Shown piece by piece: positions 26,945-35,111 of a stretch of 64,000 nucleotides of DNA. The stretch comes from Streptomyces sp. JHA26 (lineage in GTDB: Bacteria > Actinomycetota > Actinomycetes > Streptomycetales > Streptomycetaceae). Each line of letters starts with the position of its first letter. The stretch's first letter is position 1. The position numbers and the translations under genes were made by a program. The stretch spans positions 62,001 to 126,000 of the forward strand of contig NZ_BDJC01000001.1 of assembly GCF_002005565.1 (NCBI RefSeq). Reading direction: 5' to 3'. The notes under the pieces were generated by a model, which did no database searches, was not told the DNA's origin, and saw nothing but the letters and a program-made list of their open reading frames with translations.

Positions 26945-27595
26945 ATGGACGTACGGCGCGCCGACGAGCGCTACCCCGGCGGCGACCGGTCGGCCGGCAT
27001 CGAGTCGCACCACGCCTTCTCCTTCGGCACCCACTACGACCCCGACAACCTCCGCTTCGGCGCGCTGATCGCCTGCAACGAGGAGCGCCTCGCCCCCGGC
27101 GCGGGCTTCGACGAGCACCCGCACAGCCACACCGAGATCGTCACGTGGGTGGTGGAGGGCGAGCTGACCCACCGGGACACCGCGGGCCACGAGACGCTGG
27201 TGCGCGCCGGGGACGTGCAGCGCCTCAGCTCGGCAGGCGGCGTCCGCCACGTCGAGCGCAACGACGGCTCGGCCCCCCTGACCTTCGTCCAGATGTGGCT
27301 GACCCCGCGCGAGCCCGGCGGAGACCCGTCCTACGAGATCGTCCGCGGCATCGCCGACTCCACCCCGTACGCCGTCCCGGAGGCGGGCGCGGTGCTCCAC
27401 GTGCGGCGCCTGACCGCGGGGGAGCGCACGGCGGTGCCGGACGCGGCGCACGTCTACGTCCACGTCGTGCGCGGCGACGTACGTCTCGGCGACGAGGAGC
27501 TGGGCCCGGGCGACGCGGCCCGTGTCACGGATGCCGAAGGGGTGGACGCGGTGGCACTGACGCCGGCCGAGGTACTGGTCTGGGAGATGACCTAG
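26945..27595 (+). CDS. Pirin family protein (bicupin)
   Basis: The protein has 216 residues. The N-terminal cupin has metal ligands H58, H60 and H62 in DEHPHSHTEIVTWVVEGEL, with H104 or so in GVRHVERND. The short length and missing second metal site resemble YhaK-like pirins, some of which are quercetinases or redox sensors. ATG 26945 is directly after a GTG at 26942, which is an alternative start. It is divergent from fasR across 62 bases and its 3' end overlaps the next gene by four bases. Confidence 0.85.
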   Translation: MDVRRADERYPGGDRSAGIESHHAFSFGTHYDPDNLRFGALIACNEERLAPGAGFDEHPHSHTEIVTWVVEGELTHRDTAGHETLVRAGDVQRLSSAGGVRHVERNDGSAPLTFVQMWLTPREPGGDPSYEIVRGIADSTPYAVPEAGAVLHVRRLTAGERTAVPDAAHVYVHVVRGDVRLGDEELGPGDAARVTDAEGVDAVALTPAEVLVWEMT

Positions 27596-28407
27596 ACCTC
27601 GGCGAGCACCGCGTCCGTGAACGGCGGCCACGCCTCGACCGCCCACGGGCCGAAGGCGCGGTCGGTCAGCGCCACGCAGGCCAGGCCGGCGTCGGGGTCG
27701 ATCCACAGGAACGTGCCCGACTGGCCGAAGTGCCCGAAGGCGCGCGGCGAGGACGAAGCGCCCGTCCAGTGCGGGGACTTCGCGTCGCGGATCTCGAAGC
27801 CGAGGCCCCAGTCGTTGGGGTTCTGGTGACCGTAACCCGGCAGCACGCCCTTGGTGCCCGGGTACTGCACCGTCATCGCCTCGGCGACCGTGCGCGGGTC
27901 CAGCAGCCGCGGCGCCTGCACCTCGGCGGCGAACCGCAGCAGGTCCTCGACCGTCGAGACGCCGTCCTTCGCCGGGGAACCCTCCAGGGTGGTGCCCGTC
28001 ATGCCCAGCGGCTCCAGCACCGCCTGCCGCGCGTACTCGGCGAACGGGATGTCCGTCGCCTTCGCGATGTGGTCGCCGAGCTGCTCGAAACCGGCGTTGG
28101 AGTACAGCCGGCGCTCCCCGGGCGGAGCGGTCGTCCGGTGCTCGTCGAAGGCCAGCCCCGAGGTGTGCGCGAGGAGGTGACGGACCGTCGAACCGACCGG
28201 ACCGGCGGGCTCGTCCAGCTCGATCGCGCCCTCCTCGTACGCGACGAGCGCCGCGTACGCCGCGAGCGGCTTGGTGACCGAGGCGAGGGGGAAGCGCCGC
28301 GAGACGGGTCCGTGCGACCCCAGGACCGTGCCGTCGGCGCGCACGACGCCCGCCGCCGCGGTGGGAACGGGCCAGTTCTCGATCGACGCGAGGCTCTTCA
28401 AGGACAT
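27592..28407 (-). CDS. Serine hydrolase, beta-lactamase / class C penicillin-binding-like family
   Basis: The protein has 271 residues. The serine-protease-like triad of this superfamily is visible: S43-x-x-K46 in LASVTKPLA, the YSN tyrosine motif in RRLYSNAGFEQLG, and HFGQSGT in place of the KTG/HxG box. There is no signal peptide, so the enzyme is cytoplasmic and probably acts as an esterase or amidase rather than on cell wall. It is convergent with the pirin gene with a four-base overlap. Confidence 0.9.
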   Translation of the reverse strand: MSLKSLASIENWPVPTAAAGVVRADGTVLGSHGPVSRRFPLASVTKPLAAYAALVAYEEGAIELDEPAGPVGSTVRHLLAHTSGLAFDEHRTTAPPGERRLYSNAGFEQLGDHIAKATDIPFAEYARQAVLEPLGMTGTTLEGSPAKDGVSTVEDLLRFAAEVQAPRLLDPRTVAEAMTVQYPGTKGVLPGYGHQNPNDWGLGFEIRDAKSPHWTGASSSPRAFGHFGQSGTFLWIDPDAGLACVALTDRAFGPWAVEAWPPFTDAVLAEV

Positions 28408-28476
28408 GCCCCGAGCCTAAGCGGCCCACGGGCACGGCCGCATCGAGGGGTCCCGCCCCTCTCCCGCCCGCCGTGC

Positions 28477-28507
28477 TTGCCTGGAGTGCACTCCAAGGTC
28501 ATAGCGT
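28477..28507 (+). promoter_or_regulatory. MerR-type promoter with 19-bp spacer and palindromic operator
   Basis: -35 TTGCCT (28477-28482) and -10 TAGCGT (28502-28507) are 19 bp apart, the overlong spacing characteristic of MerR-regulated promoters. A perfect palindrome TGGAGTGCACTCCA (28482-28495) lies in the spacer. The start codon at 28515 is only 7 bases past the -10 box, so the mRNA is probably leaderless. Confidence 0.75.
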
Positions 28508-28514
28508 GGGGGCC

Positions 28515-29000
28515 ATGACGGTGATGCAGACCACGGCAGGCCCCGTCCGGCCGGACGCCACCAGAACGGACATCTGCTCCGCCCCGCCCCGGCGCCACCC
28601 GCGCCCCGACGGCCAGGACCGCTACACCATCAGCGAGGTCGTCGCCTTCACCGGACTGACGGCCCACACCCTGCGCTGGTACGAGCGGATCGGCCTGATG
28701 TCCTCCATCGACCGCTCGCACACCGGGCAGCGCCGCTACAGCAACCGCGACCTCGACTGGCTCGACTTCGTCGGCAAGCTGCGCCTGACCGGCATGCCGG
28801 TGGCCGACATGGTCCGGTACGCGGAGCTGGTGCGCGAGGGCGAGAGCACGTACCTCGACCGGCGCGAACTCCTGGAGTCGACCCGCCGTGACGTGCTGGC
28901 GCGGATCGCGGAGCTCCAGGACACCCTCGCCGTGCTCGACCGCAAGATCAGTTTCTACGGGGACGCGGGACGCGCCCGCGAAGGGGAGAGGACCCGATGA
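28515..29000 (+). CDS. MerR-family transcriptional regulator
   Basis: The protein has 161 residues. After a 35-residue basic leader it has the MerR winged helix YTISEVVAFTGLTAHTLRWYERIGLM, RRYSNRDLDWLDFVGKLRLTGMPVADMVRYAEL, and a C-terminal dimerisation helix. No effector-binding domain or metal-binding cysteines are present, so it resembles the small MerR proteins paired with aldo/keto reductases. The next gene overlaps by four bases (ATGA). The promoter has a MerR-type operator, so it probably controls itself and the reductase. Confidence 0.92.
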   Translation: MTVMQTTAGPVRPDATRTDICSAPPRRHPRPDGQDRYTISEVVAFTGLTAHTLRWYERIGLMSSIDRSHTGQRRYSNRDLDWLDFVGKLRLTGMPVADMVRYAELVREGESTYLDRRELLESTRRDVLARIAELQDTLAVLDRKISFYGDAGRAREGERTR

Positions 29001-30013
29001 CCGGCAACAGGATCCCGACGGTACGGCTCGGCGACGGCGGCCCGGAGGTGGGCGTCCAGGGCCTGGGCTGCATGGGCATGAGCTTCGCCTACGGCCCCTC
29101 GGACGCCGAGGCGTCGCGGGCGTCGCTGGAGCGGGCGCTGGAGCTGGGCGTCACGCTCTACGACACGGCCGACGCGTACGGCGCGGGGGAGAACGAACGG
29201 TTCCTGGCGCCGTTCTTCGAGGCGCACCGCGACGAGGTCGTCATCGCGACCAAGTTCGCCCTGTCGATCCCGCCGGACGACCCCACGAAGCGGATCATCC
29301 GCAACGACGAGCCGTACGTCCGCGAGGCGGTGGAGGCGAGCCTGCGCCGCCTGGGCGTGGACGTCATCGACCTCTACTACATGCACCGGCGCGACGTGAA
29401 CGTGCCGATCGAGGAGACCGTCGCCGTCATGGCCGACCTGGTCCGCGAGGGCAAGGTCAAGCACCTGGGCCTGAGCGAGGTGACGGGCGACGAGCTGCGG
29501 GCCGCGCAGGCGGTGCACCCGATCGCCGCCGTGCAGTCGGAGTGGTCGCTGTTCAGCCGGGACATCGAGGCGGGCGTGGTGCCCGCCTCCCGCGAACTGG
29601 GCGTGGCCCTGGTCCCGTACTCGCCGCTCGGCCGGGGCTTCCTCACCGGCGCCTTCACCGACGCCGACCGGGACCTGACGGCCGACGACTTCCGCCGTCA
29701 GCACCCCCGCTTCACCGGCGACAACGCGGCGGCCAACGCGGCCCTGCTCGACCCGGTCCGCACGGTCGCCGACGCGCACGGCGCCACCCTCGGCCAGATC
29801 GCGCTGGCCTGGGCCCAGCAGCGGGCGCAGGTGCACGGCCTGCCGGTGGTCCCGATCCCGGGCACCCGCAAGCCGGCCCGGGTGGAGGAGAACACGGCGG
29901 CGACGGGGATCACCCTGACGGACGAGGAACTGGCCCTGCTGGAACCGATCGCGTCCAAGGTCGCGGGCGACCGCTACGCGGACATGACGTTCGCGTCGGC
30001 GGGCCGGGAGTAG
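28997..30013 (+). CDS. Aldo/keto reductase
   Basis: The protein has 338 residues, an NADPH-dependent carbonyl reductase on an (alpha/beta)8 barrel. The catalytic tetrad is recognisable: Asp and Tyr in LYDTADAYGAGENE, Lys in VIATKFAL, and His in YYMHRRD. The nucleotide-binding C-terminus PIPGTRKPARVEENTAA is typical of AKR family 13-like enzymes. It is translationally coupled to the MerR gene, which suggests induction by its substrate or a toxic aldehyde. Confidence 0.94.
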   Translation: MTGNRIPTVRLGDGGPEVGVQGLGCMGMSFAYGPSDAEASRASLERALELGVTLYDTADAYGAGENERFLAPFFEAHRDEVVIATKFALSIPPDDPTKRIIRNDEPYVREAVEASLRRLGVDVIDLYYMHRRDVNVPIEETVAVMADLVREGKVKHLGLSEVTGDELRAAQAVHPIAAVQSEWSLFSRDIEAGVVPASRELGVALVPYSPLGRGFLTGAFTDADRDLTADDFRRQHPRFTGDNAAANAALLDPVRTVADAHGATLGQIALAWAQQRAQVHGLPVVPIPGTRKPARVEENTAATGITLTDEELALLEPIASKVAGDRYADMTFASAGRE

Positions 30014-30030
30014 CAGAGCCCCGGAGGGGC

Positions 30031-30058
30031 GCGGGGTCGCACGGACGTGCGGCCCCGC
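30031..30058. terminator. Hairpin between aldo/keto reductase and DUF4429 genes
   Basis: GCGGGGTCGCAC and GTGCGGCCCCGC pair at 12 positions with one G-T pair around a GGAC loop. It separates two convergent genes. Confidence 0.7.
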
Positions 30059-30142
30059 CGCGCGGGCGCGAGCACCCCGCCACGATCCGCACCCGACGAC
30101 GGGACGGAAGCCGGCGGACGCTGGGGCCACTTTCGCAACAGG

Positions 30143-30991
30143 CTAGAGCTCCGCCAGCAGCTCCGCCTTCTTCGAGGAGAACTCCTCGTCCGTCACCAGC
30201 CCCTGCTGGTGCAGCTCCCCGAGGTGCCGGATCCGCTCGGCGATGTCCGCGGGGTCCCGCCGGGGCGCCGGTACCGGTACCGGCGCCCCGGCACCCTGCT
30301 CCCGCACCGCCGCCAGCACCGCCGCGGCGAACGGCAGCGACTCGTGCACCGGCCCGTACCCGAGCCCGAACACGACCGACGCGGGGTCCTGGTCGGCCTG
30401 CGGCGCGAGGGGCGCGGCGTCCCGCGGCAGCAGCCGCAGGTACCCCTCGAAGGCCTCGGGGGACCGCCACTCCACCCCGCCCAGCCCGGCGACCGGGAAG
30501 CTCTGGTCGCCGGCCTTCCACTTCGCCGACGACGCGCCCGTCCAGGACCAGCGGAACGTCACCGCCGTACCGTCGAAGGACGCCTTCCCGTCGTACGCCT
30601 TGAACTGCAGCGGTGCCTCGGGCGCCGCCACCAGGAACCGCTCGGACCTGCCGGACCCGCCCAGCAGCCCGCGCAGCTCGTCGGCGTAGTACTCCGCGAG
30701 GGTCTCCCGGTCGGCGGGCAGCACCAGCCGGTACGGGTCGCAGCCCTCCTTGAGCTGGCCGGCCGCCGCCTCCATCAGCGGATCGGCGCCCGGGCGCGGC
30801 TCGGCGCGCAGCACGACGGTGCCGCGCCTCCCGGGCGTCAGCGTCACCCCGGCGAGCGCCTCCAGCGGGACGCGGCGTTCCCCCAGAGCCTGGAACAGTT
30901 TGGGTGTTCGAATCCCCCGTTCGTAGCGGATGAGCACGGAGTCGGACTCGAACTCCCAGGCGGCTTGAAATCCGGCCAGTACGTCACCCAT
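30143..30991 (-). CDS. DUF4429 protein with C-terminal SHOCT domain
   Basis: The protein has 282 residues. Two DUF4429 units (N-terminal GDVLAGFQAAWEFESDSVLIRYERG and middle KAYDGKASFDGTAVTFRW) each end in an aromatic-rich strand. The last 35 residues (DIAERIRHLGELHQQGLVTDEEFSSKKAELL) are a SHOCT motif, often an oligomerisation or membrane-proximal module. ATG 30991 gives MGDVL; ATG 31000 is an alternative. Function unknown. Confidence 0.85.
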   Translation of the reverse strand: MGDVLAGFQAAWEFESDSVLIRYERGIRTPKLFQALGERRVPLEALAGVTLTPGRRGTVVLRAEPRPGADPLMEAAAGQLKEGCDPYRLVLPADRETLAEYYADELRGLLGGSGRSERFLVAAPEAPLQFKAYDGKASFDGTAVTFRWSWTGASSAKWKAGDQSFPVAGLGGVEWRSPEAFEGYLRLLPRDAAPLAPQADQDPASVVFGLGYGPVHESLPFAAAVLAAVREQGAGAPVPVPAPRRDPADIAERIRHLGELHQQGLVTDEEFSSKKAELLAEL

Positions 30992-31066
30992 GCGGCTCAT
31001 CGTATGCGGCACGAGCTTCTTCGTCCCCTCCCCGTGCAAACCGGAGTTTCTGCTCTTCTACGCGCG

Positions 31067-32275
31067 TCAGGCCGCCACTGCTGCGGACAAATCCGCCCGG
31101 CATGTGTCGTCCTCGTGGGCGCAGGCGAGCGTGCGGTACGCGCCGACGCCGATCTCGGCGAAGTTCTCGAGGCTCTCCGTGCCCGGCACGAAGTACCCGG
31201 CGTGTCCCTGGGCGCCCCGCGCGGACAGCACGCGCGCCCCGAACGCCGCGGACACCGGGTCGGCGCCGTGTCCCAGCCCGCCGAACTCCAGGTTCGGCAC
31301 GTCCTGGATCCAGTCGTCGGCGTCCCGCATCGACCACACACGGGCGGAGGTGCGCAGGTGGGAGGCCTTCTCGACCCGCATGCCGGGGCTGCCGGCCACG
31401 GCGATGTCGCTGACCCGGCCGGGCAGTTCGTCGGCGGCGACGCCGCACACGACCGAGCCGTAGCTGTGGCAGAACAGCGCGACGGGCGCGCGGCCGGGCA
31501 GCGCCCGCAGCAGCGCGTTCAGCCGGACGGCGCCCTGTTCGGCGCGCGACGCCGTGGCCGCCTCCATGCCGAGGCCGCTGGGGGACGTGTAGTCGGCCCA
31601 GGCGATCACCGCCGTGCGCGTGGACGGGCTCGCCGCGCGTTCGGCCGCGTACAGCGACTCGGCCATGCCGACGGGCGCCGAGTACTTGCGGCCGGTGCGC
31701 TGGAAGGTGAGCAGCTCGGTGTCCACGCCGGGGACGACGACGGACACGCGGTCGGCGCGGTCCAGGTCCCCGAACACCTCGGCGATCCGGCCCGAGCCCG
31801 CCGGGTCGAAGGCGAGGATGTGGCGGCCGGGGTCGAGCAGTGACGCGTAGCGGTGCATGCGCCGGGCCGCCTCCCGCTGCCCGGAGGGGGAGAGGCGCTT
31901 GTCGTGCATGCGCCGCCGCTCGACCGTGCGCGCCGTGCGGAGCGCCGCGCGGTTGGCCCGGTAGCGCAGCTCGACGGGCGCGCCGTTCATGTTGCCGACG
32001 GCCAGGGGGTAGCGGCGGGCCAGGCTCGCGCGCTGGGCGGCGGTGAGCGAGGCGAAGAAGCGGGACAGCCGGGCGGGGGCCGCCTGCGCGTCGGGCAGCC
32101 GGCGTCCGTCCAGCCGGCCGTGCTCCCAGGCCGTGACCGAGGCCTCGAGCGCCGTGGGGCCCCGGTGGTTGCGCAGGGCGGTCCAGCCGGTGGTCGCCAG
32201 CATCACGAACACCACGGCCAGGGCGAGCAGGGCGCGCCAGACGTTCGATTGCGAGGAGGTGTCGAAGGAAGTCAC
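31067..32275 (-). CDS. DUF1023 alpha/beta hydrolase, membrane-anchored
   Basis: The protein has 402 residues. A membrane segment at about 14-30 (ALLALAVVFVMLATTGW) anchors it, with the hydrolase outside. The nucleophile elbow is FCHSYGSVVCG instead of GxSxG-typical GHSYGS, and a catalytic histidine is likely in QGHAGYF. DUF1023 hydrolases are abundant in actinomycetes and have no fixed substrate. GTG 32275 lacks a good ribosome-binding site, so the start is uncertain; it gives MTSFDTSSQSNVWRALL. Confidence 0.88.
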   Translation of the reverse strand: MTSFDTSSQSNVWRALLALAVVFVMLATTGWTALRNHRGPTALEASVTAWEHGRLDGRRLPDAQAAPARLSRFFASLTAAQRASLARRYPLAVGNMNGAPVELRYRANRAALRTARTVERRRMHDKRLSPSGQREAARRMHRYASLLDPGRHILAFDPAGSGRIAEVFGDLDRADRVSVVVPGVDTELLTFQRTGRKYSAPVGMAESLYAAERAASPSTRTAVIAWADYTSPSGLGMEAATASRAEQGAVRLNALLRALPGRAPVALFCHSYGSVVCGVAADELPGRVSDIAVAGSPGMRVEKASHLRTSARVWSMRDADDWIQDVPNLEFGGLGHGADPVSAAFGARVLSARGAQGHAGYFVPGTESLENFAEIGVGAYRTLACAHEDDTCRADLSAAVAA

Positions 32276-32347
32276 TGGGAGGACACACTAGGAGAACGGT
32301 GGAGTCCCGCGTGAATCGAGTGACACGGATCACGTTTCACCCCTGTG

Positions 32348-33028
32348 TCACGGGGTTGTCCGCCAGCTCCCGGCGAGCGCCGGTTCCACCTGGTCGAGGT
32401 ACGAGGCCGTCAGGTCGCGCAGCGCCGCGAGGCCCGCGTCGTCGCGTTCCGACCAGATCCGCTCGGTCACCCGCATCACCGCGCCGAAGACGGCCACGAC
32501 CACGCGCGGCCGCGGGTCCGCGTCCGGGTCGAGGCCCTCGCGGGCGGCGACGACCCGGGCGATCTCCTCCTCCAGCTCGGTCGCGCGCCGCAGGTGGGCC
32601 GCGAGCAGGGCGGGCGTCGACTCGACCACCCGGTAGAAGCGCATGTGCAGGTCGAGGGGCACCAGCCGCTCGACGGCGTCGCCGATGGTGTCCCAGCTCT
32701 CCATCAGGGCGCCGCGCAGCGCGTCCAGCGGCGCCTCGCCGGGCGGGCGGCGGCGTACGGCGTCGACGAAGTGCGCCTCGGCGAGCTTCGACACGAAGAA
32801 CGCCGCCTCCTCCTTGCTCGTGAAGTAGCGGAAGAAGGTGCGCTGCGAGACGTCGGCGGCCTCGACGATGTCGTCGACGGTCGTCTCCTCGTAGCCGCGC
32901 TCGGTGAACAGCTCCAGGGCGGAACGCAGCAGTGTGTCCCGGGTGCGCTGCTTCTTGCGTTCGCGCAGGCCCGGCCGGGGAGCCGACGGGGCGTCTCCCG
33001 CTGCCACCGGCGTGTCCGCCGTCTTCAA
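32348..33028 (-). CDS. TetR-family regulator, likely repressor of the adjacent MFS pump
   Basis: The protein has 226 residues. TTG 33028 is preceded by GGAGAG. The TetR helix-turn-helix lies at about residues 25-75: RDTLLRSALELFTERGYEETTVDDIVEAADVSQRTFFRYFTSKEEA. The C-terminal part is a helical ligand domain (MftR/YcdC-type). It is divergent from a 14-TM drug-efflux gene across 136 bases that contain palindromes, the common repressor-pump arrangement. Ligand unknown. Confidence 0.93.
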   Translation of the reverse strand: MKTADTPVAAGDAPSAPRPGLRERKKQRTRDTLLRSALELFTERGYEETTVDDIVEAADVSQRTFFRYFTSKEEAAFFVSKLAEAHFVDAVRRRPPGEAPLDALRGALMESWDTIGDAVERLVPLDLHMRFYRVVESTPALLAAHLRRATELEEEIARVVAAREGLDPDADPRPRVVVAVFGAVMRVTERIWSERDDAGLAALRDLTASYLDQVEPALAGSWRTTP

Positions 33029-33096
33029 AAGGTCTCTCCCTGTCTCCCGTGCCCGTCCGTTTCCGCAGATCAGGCTCCGTTCAGGCTATACGGGCA

Positions 33097-33115
33097 TGAC
33101 ATGTCAGTTACTGAC
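33097..33115. promoter_or_regulatory. Overlapping palindromes in the TetR-MFS gap, candidate operator
   Basis: TGACATGTCA (33097-33106) overlaps GTCAGT-T-ACTGAC (33103-33115). Further GTCA words lie at 33130-33150. Both palindromes are in the divergent promoter region and are plausible TetR sites. Confidence 0.6.
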
Positions 33116-33164
33116 TGGTGAATTGGTTTGTCAACTGTCAGCGGCTGTCATTAGCCTCGAAGGT

Positions 33165-34781
33165 ATGACTAGTCAGACCACCATCGACAAGACCGGGCCG
33201 GGGAGCGGACCGTCCACGCCGTCGGACGCCACGCCTGCCTCGGGGTTGCGCGGCCATCCGTGGGTCACCCTCGTCACCGTCGCGGTAGGCGTCATGATGG
33301 TGGCCCTCGACGGCACCATCGTGGCCATCGCCAACCCGGCGATCGGCAAGGACCTGGGCGCCAGCTGGTCCCAGCTCCAGTGGATCACCAACGCCTACTT
33401 CCTCGCCCTCGCGGTCTCCCTGATCACCGCGGGCAAGCTCGGTGACCGCTTCGGCCACCGGCAGACCTTCCTCATCGGCGTGGCGGGCTTCGCCGCCGCC
33501 TCCGGCGCCATCGGGCTGTCCGACAGCATCGCGATGGTCATCACCTTCCGTGTCTTCCAGGGCCTGTTCGGGGCACTGCTGATGCCCGCCGCGCTCGGCC
33601 TGCTGCGCGCCACCTTCCCGGCCGAGAAGCTCAACATGGCCATCGGCATCTGGGGCATGGTCATCGGCGCCTCCACCGCGGGTGGCCCGATCCTGGGCGG
33701 CGTGCTGGTCGAGCACGTCAGCTGGCAGTCGGTGTTCTTCATCAACGTGCCGGTCGGTGTCCTCGCCCTGGTGCTCGGGGTGCTGATCCTGCTGGACCAC
33801 CGGGCCGAGAACGCCCCGCGATCCTTCGACATCCTCGGCATCGTCCTGCTCTCCGGCGCGATGTTCTGCCTGGTGTGGGCCCTCATCAAGGCGCCGGAAT
33901 GGGGCTGGGGCGGCCGTGACACCTGGCTGTTCATCGCCGTCTCCGTCGTGGCCTTCACCGCCTTCGCCTTCTGGGAGACGAAGGTGAAGGAGCCGCTGGT
34001 CCCGCTGGCGATGTTCCGTTCGGTGCCGCTGTCGGCGGGTGTCGTCCTGATGGTCCTGATGGCCATCGCCTTCATGGGCGGCCTCTTCTTCGTCACCTTC
34101 TACCTGCAGAACGTGCACGGCATGAGCCCGATCGACGCCGGTCTGCACCTGCTGCCGCTCACCGGCATGATGATCGTCGGCTCGCCGCTGGCCGGGGCGA
34201 TGATCACCAAGGTCGGTCCGCGCGTCCCGCTCGCGGGCGGCATGGCGTTCACCGCGGTCGCCATGTACGGCATGTCCACGCTGGAGACGGACACCGGCAG
34301 CCTGACGATGTCGATCTGGTTCGCCCTGCTCGGCCTCGGTCTCGCGCCCGTCATGGTCGGGGCGACCGAGGTCATCGTCGGCAACGCGCCGATGGAGCTG
34401 TCCGGCGTGGCCGGTGGCCTCCAGCAGGCCGCGATGCAGATCGGCGGCAGCCTCGGTACGGCGGTGCTCGGTGCCGTGATGGCGTCCAAGGTCGACAGCG
34501 ACCTGGCGGGGAACTGGGCCGAGGCGGGTCTGCCGAAGCTCGGCCCCGAACAGCACGACCAGGCCGCGCAGCTCGTGCAGCAGGGTGTCGCCCCGGTGGC
34601 CGAGGGCACCCCCGCCCCGATCGCCGCGAAGATCGCGGACGTCGCGCACGACACCTTCATCTCCGGCATGAGCCTGGCATCGCTCGTCGCCGCGGGCGTC
34701 GCCGCCGTGGCGGTGCTGGTCGCGTTCCTCACCAAGCGCGGTGACAACGCCGAGGCCGGCGCGGGCGTGGGCCACATCTGA
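33165..34781 (+). CDS. MFS drug:H+ antiporter-2 (EmrB/QacA-type efflux pump)
   Basis: The protein has 538 residues with about 14 membrane segments. Motif A appears as GKLGDRFGHRQTFLIG, and motif D1-like VALDGTIVAIANPAI lies in TM1, typical of DHA2 pumps. AAGG at 33160-33163 supports ATG 33165. The closest-looking group is the Streptomyces antibiotic exporters. It is divergent from the TetR gene, its presumed repressor, and ends before the hairpin at 35054. Drug specificity unknown. Confidence 0.94.
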   Translation: MTSQTTIDKTGPGSGPSTPSDATPASGLRGHPWVTLVTVAVGVMMVALDGTIVAIANPAIGKDLGASWSQLQWITNAYFLALAVSLITAGKLGDRFGHRQTFLIGVAGFAAASGAIGLSDSIAMVITFRVFQGLFGALLMPAALGLLRATFPAEKLNMAIGIWGMVIGASTAGGPILGGVLVEHVSWQSVFFINVPVGVLALVLGVLILLDHRAENAPRSFDILGIVLLSGAMFCLVWALIKAPEWGWGGRDTWLFIAVSVVAFTAFAFWETKVKEPLVPLAMFRSVPLSAGVVLMVLMAIAFMGGLFFVTFYLQNVHGMSPIDAGLHLLPLTGMMIVGSPLAGAMITKVGPRVPLAGGMAFTAVAMYGMSTLETDTGSLTMSIWFALLGLGLAPVMVGATEVIVGNAPMELSGVAGGLQQAAMQIGGSLGTAVLGAVMASKVDSDLAGNWAEAGLPKLGPEQHDQAAQLVQQGVAPVAEGTPAPIAAKIADVAHDTFISGMSLASLVAAGVAAVAVLVAFLTKRGDNAEAGAGVGHI

Positions 34782-35053
34782 CGGGGCGCCCGGCCCCGTC
34801 GCCCGGTTCGTCCATCAGGGTGACAGGGCCGGCGAACCCTCCCCACCGGAGGGCCCCGCAGGTCACAGTGGGTCACGTCCTCCGCAGGACATGGGGGACG
34901 AGAGGCTGCGGCGCGCTGCTGGAGGGGGGCAGCGCGCAGGCGGCACACCGCAGCGGGACGGCCCACCCGGACGCGGGCGTCCCCGCCGCCGGACCGGCCG
35001 GCCGGGACGACGGAGTGCTCCGACCGGCCGGCGAGCCCGGAACCGAACGCGGA
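34782..35053. other. Gene-free, hairpin-rich spacer
   Basis: No convincing gene is present in this spacer between the MFS and aceE genes. It has several small inverted repeats (for instance GCGCGCTGC...GCAGCGCGC near 34907-34933) and a duplicated GGTCAC word near 34862 and 34871. It could be a long 3' untranslated region or an unrecognised RNA. Confidence 0.4.
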
Positions 35054-35090
35054 CGAGGAGGGGCCCCGGCACCGCCGGGGCCCCTCCTCG
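35054..35090. terminator. Perfect 17-bp hairpin between MFS and aceE genes
   Basis: CGAGGAGGGGCCCCGGC (35054-35070) and its reverse complement (35074-35090) surround a 3-base loop, 22 bases from the aceE stop. It serves both convergent genes. Confidence 0.85.
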
Positions 35091-35111
35091 TACCGGCCGA
35101 CTCGCCCGCCG

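Noticed and set aside
30900-30916. T-arm-like word GTTCGAATCCCC suggesting a tRNA remnant or attachment site
   Set aside because: It is the antisense of a conserved coding stretch (RYERGIRTPK) of the DUF4429 protein; no acceptor stem or anticodon arm accompanies it.
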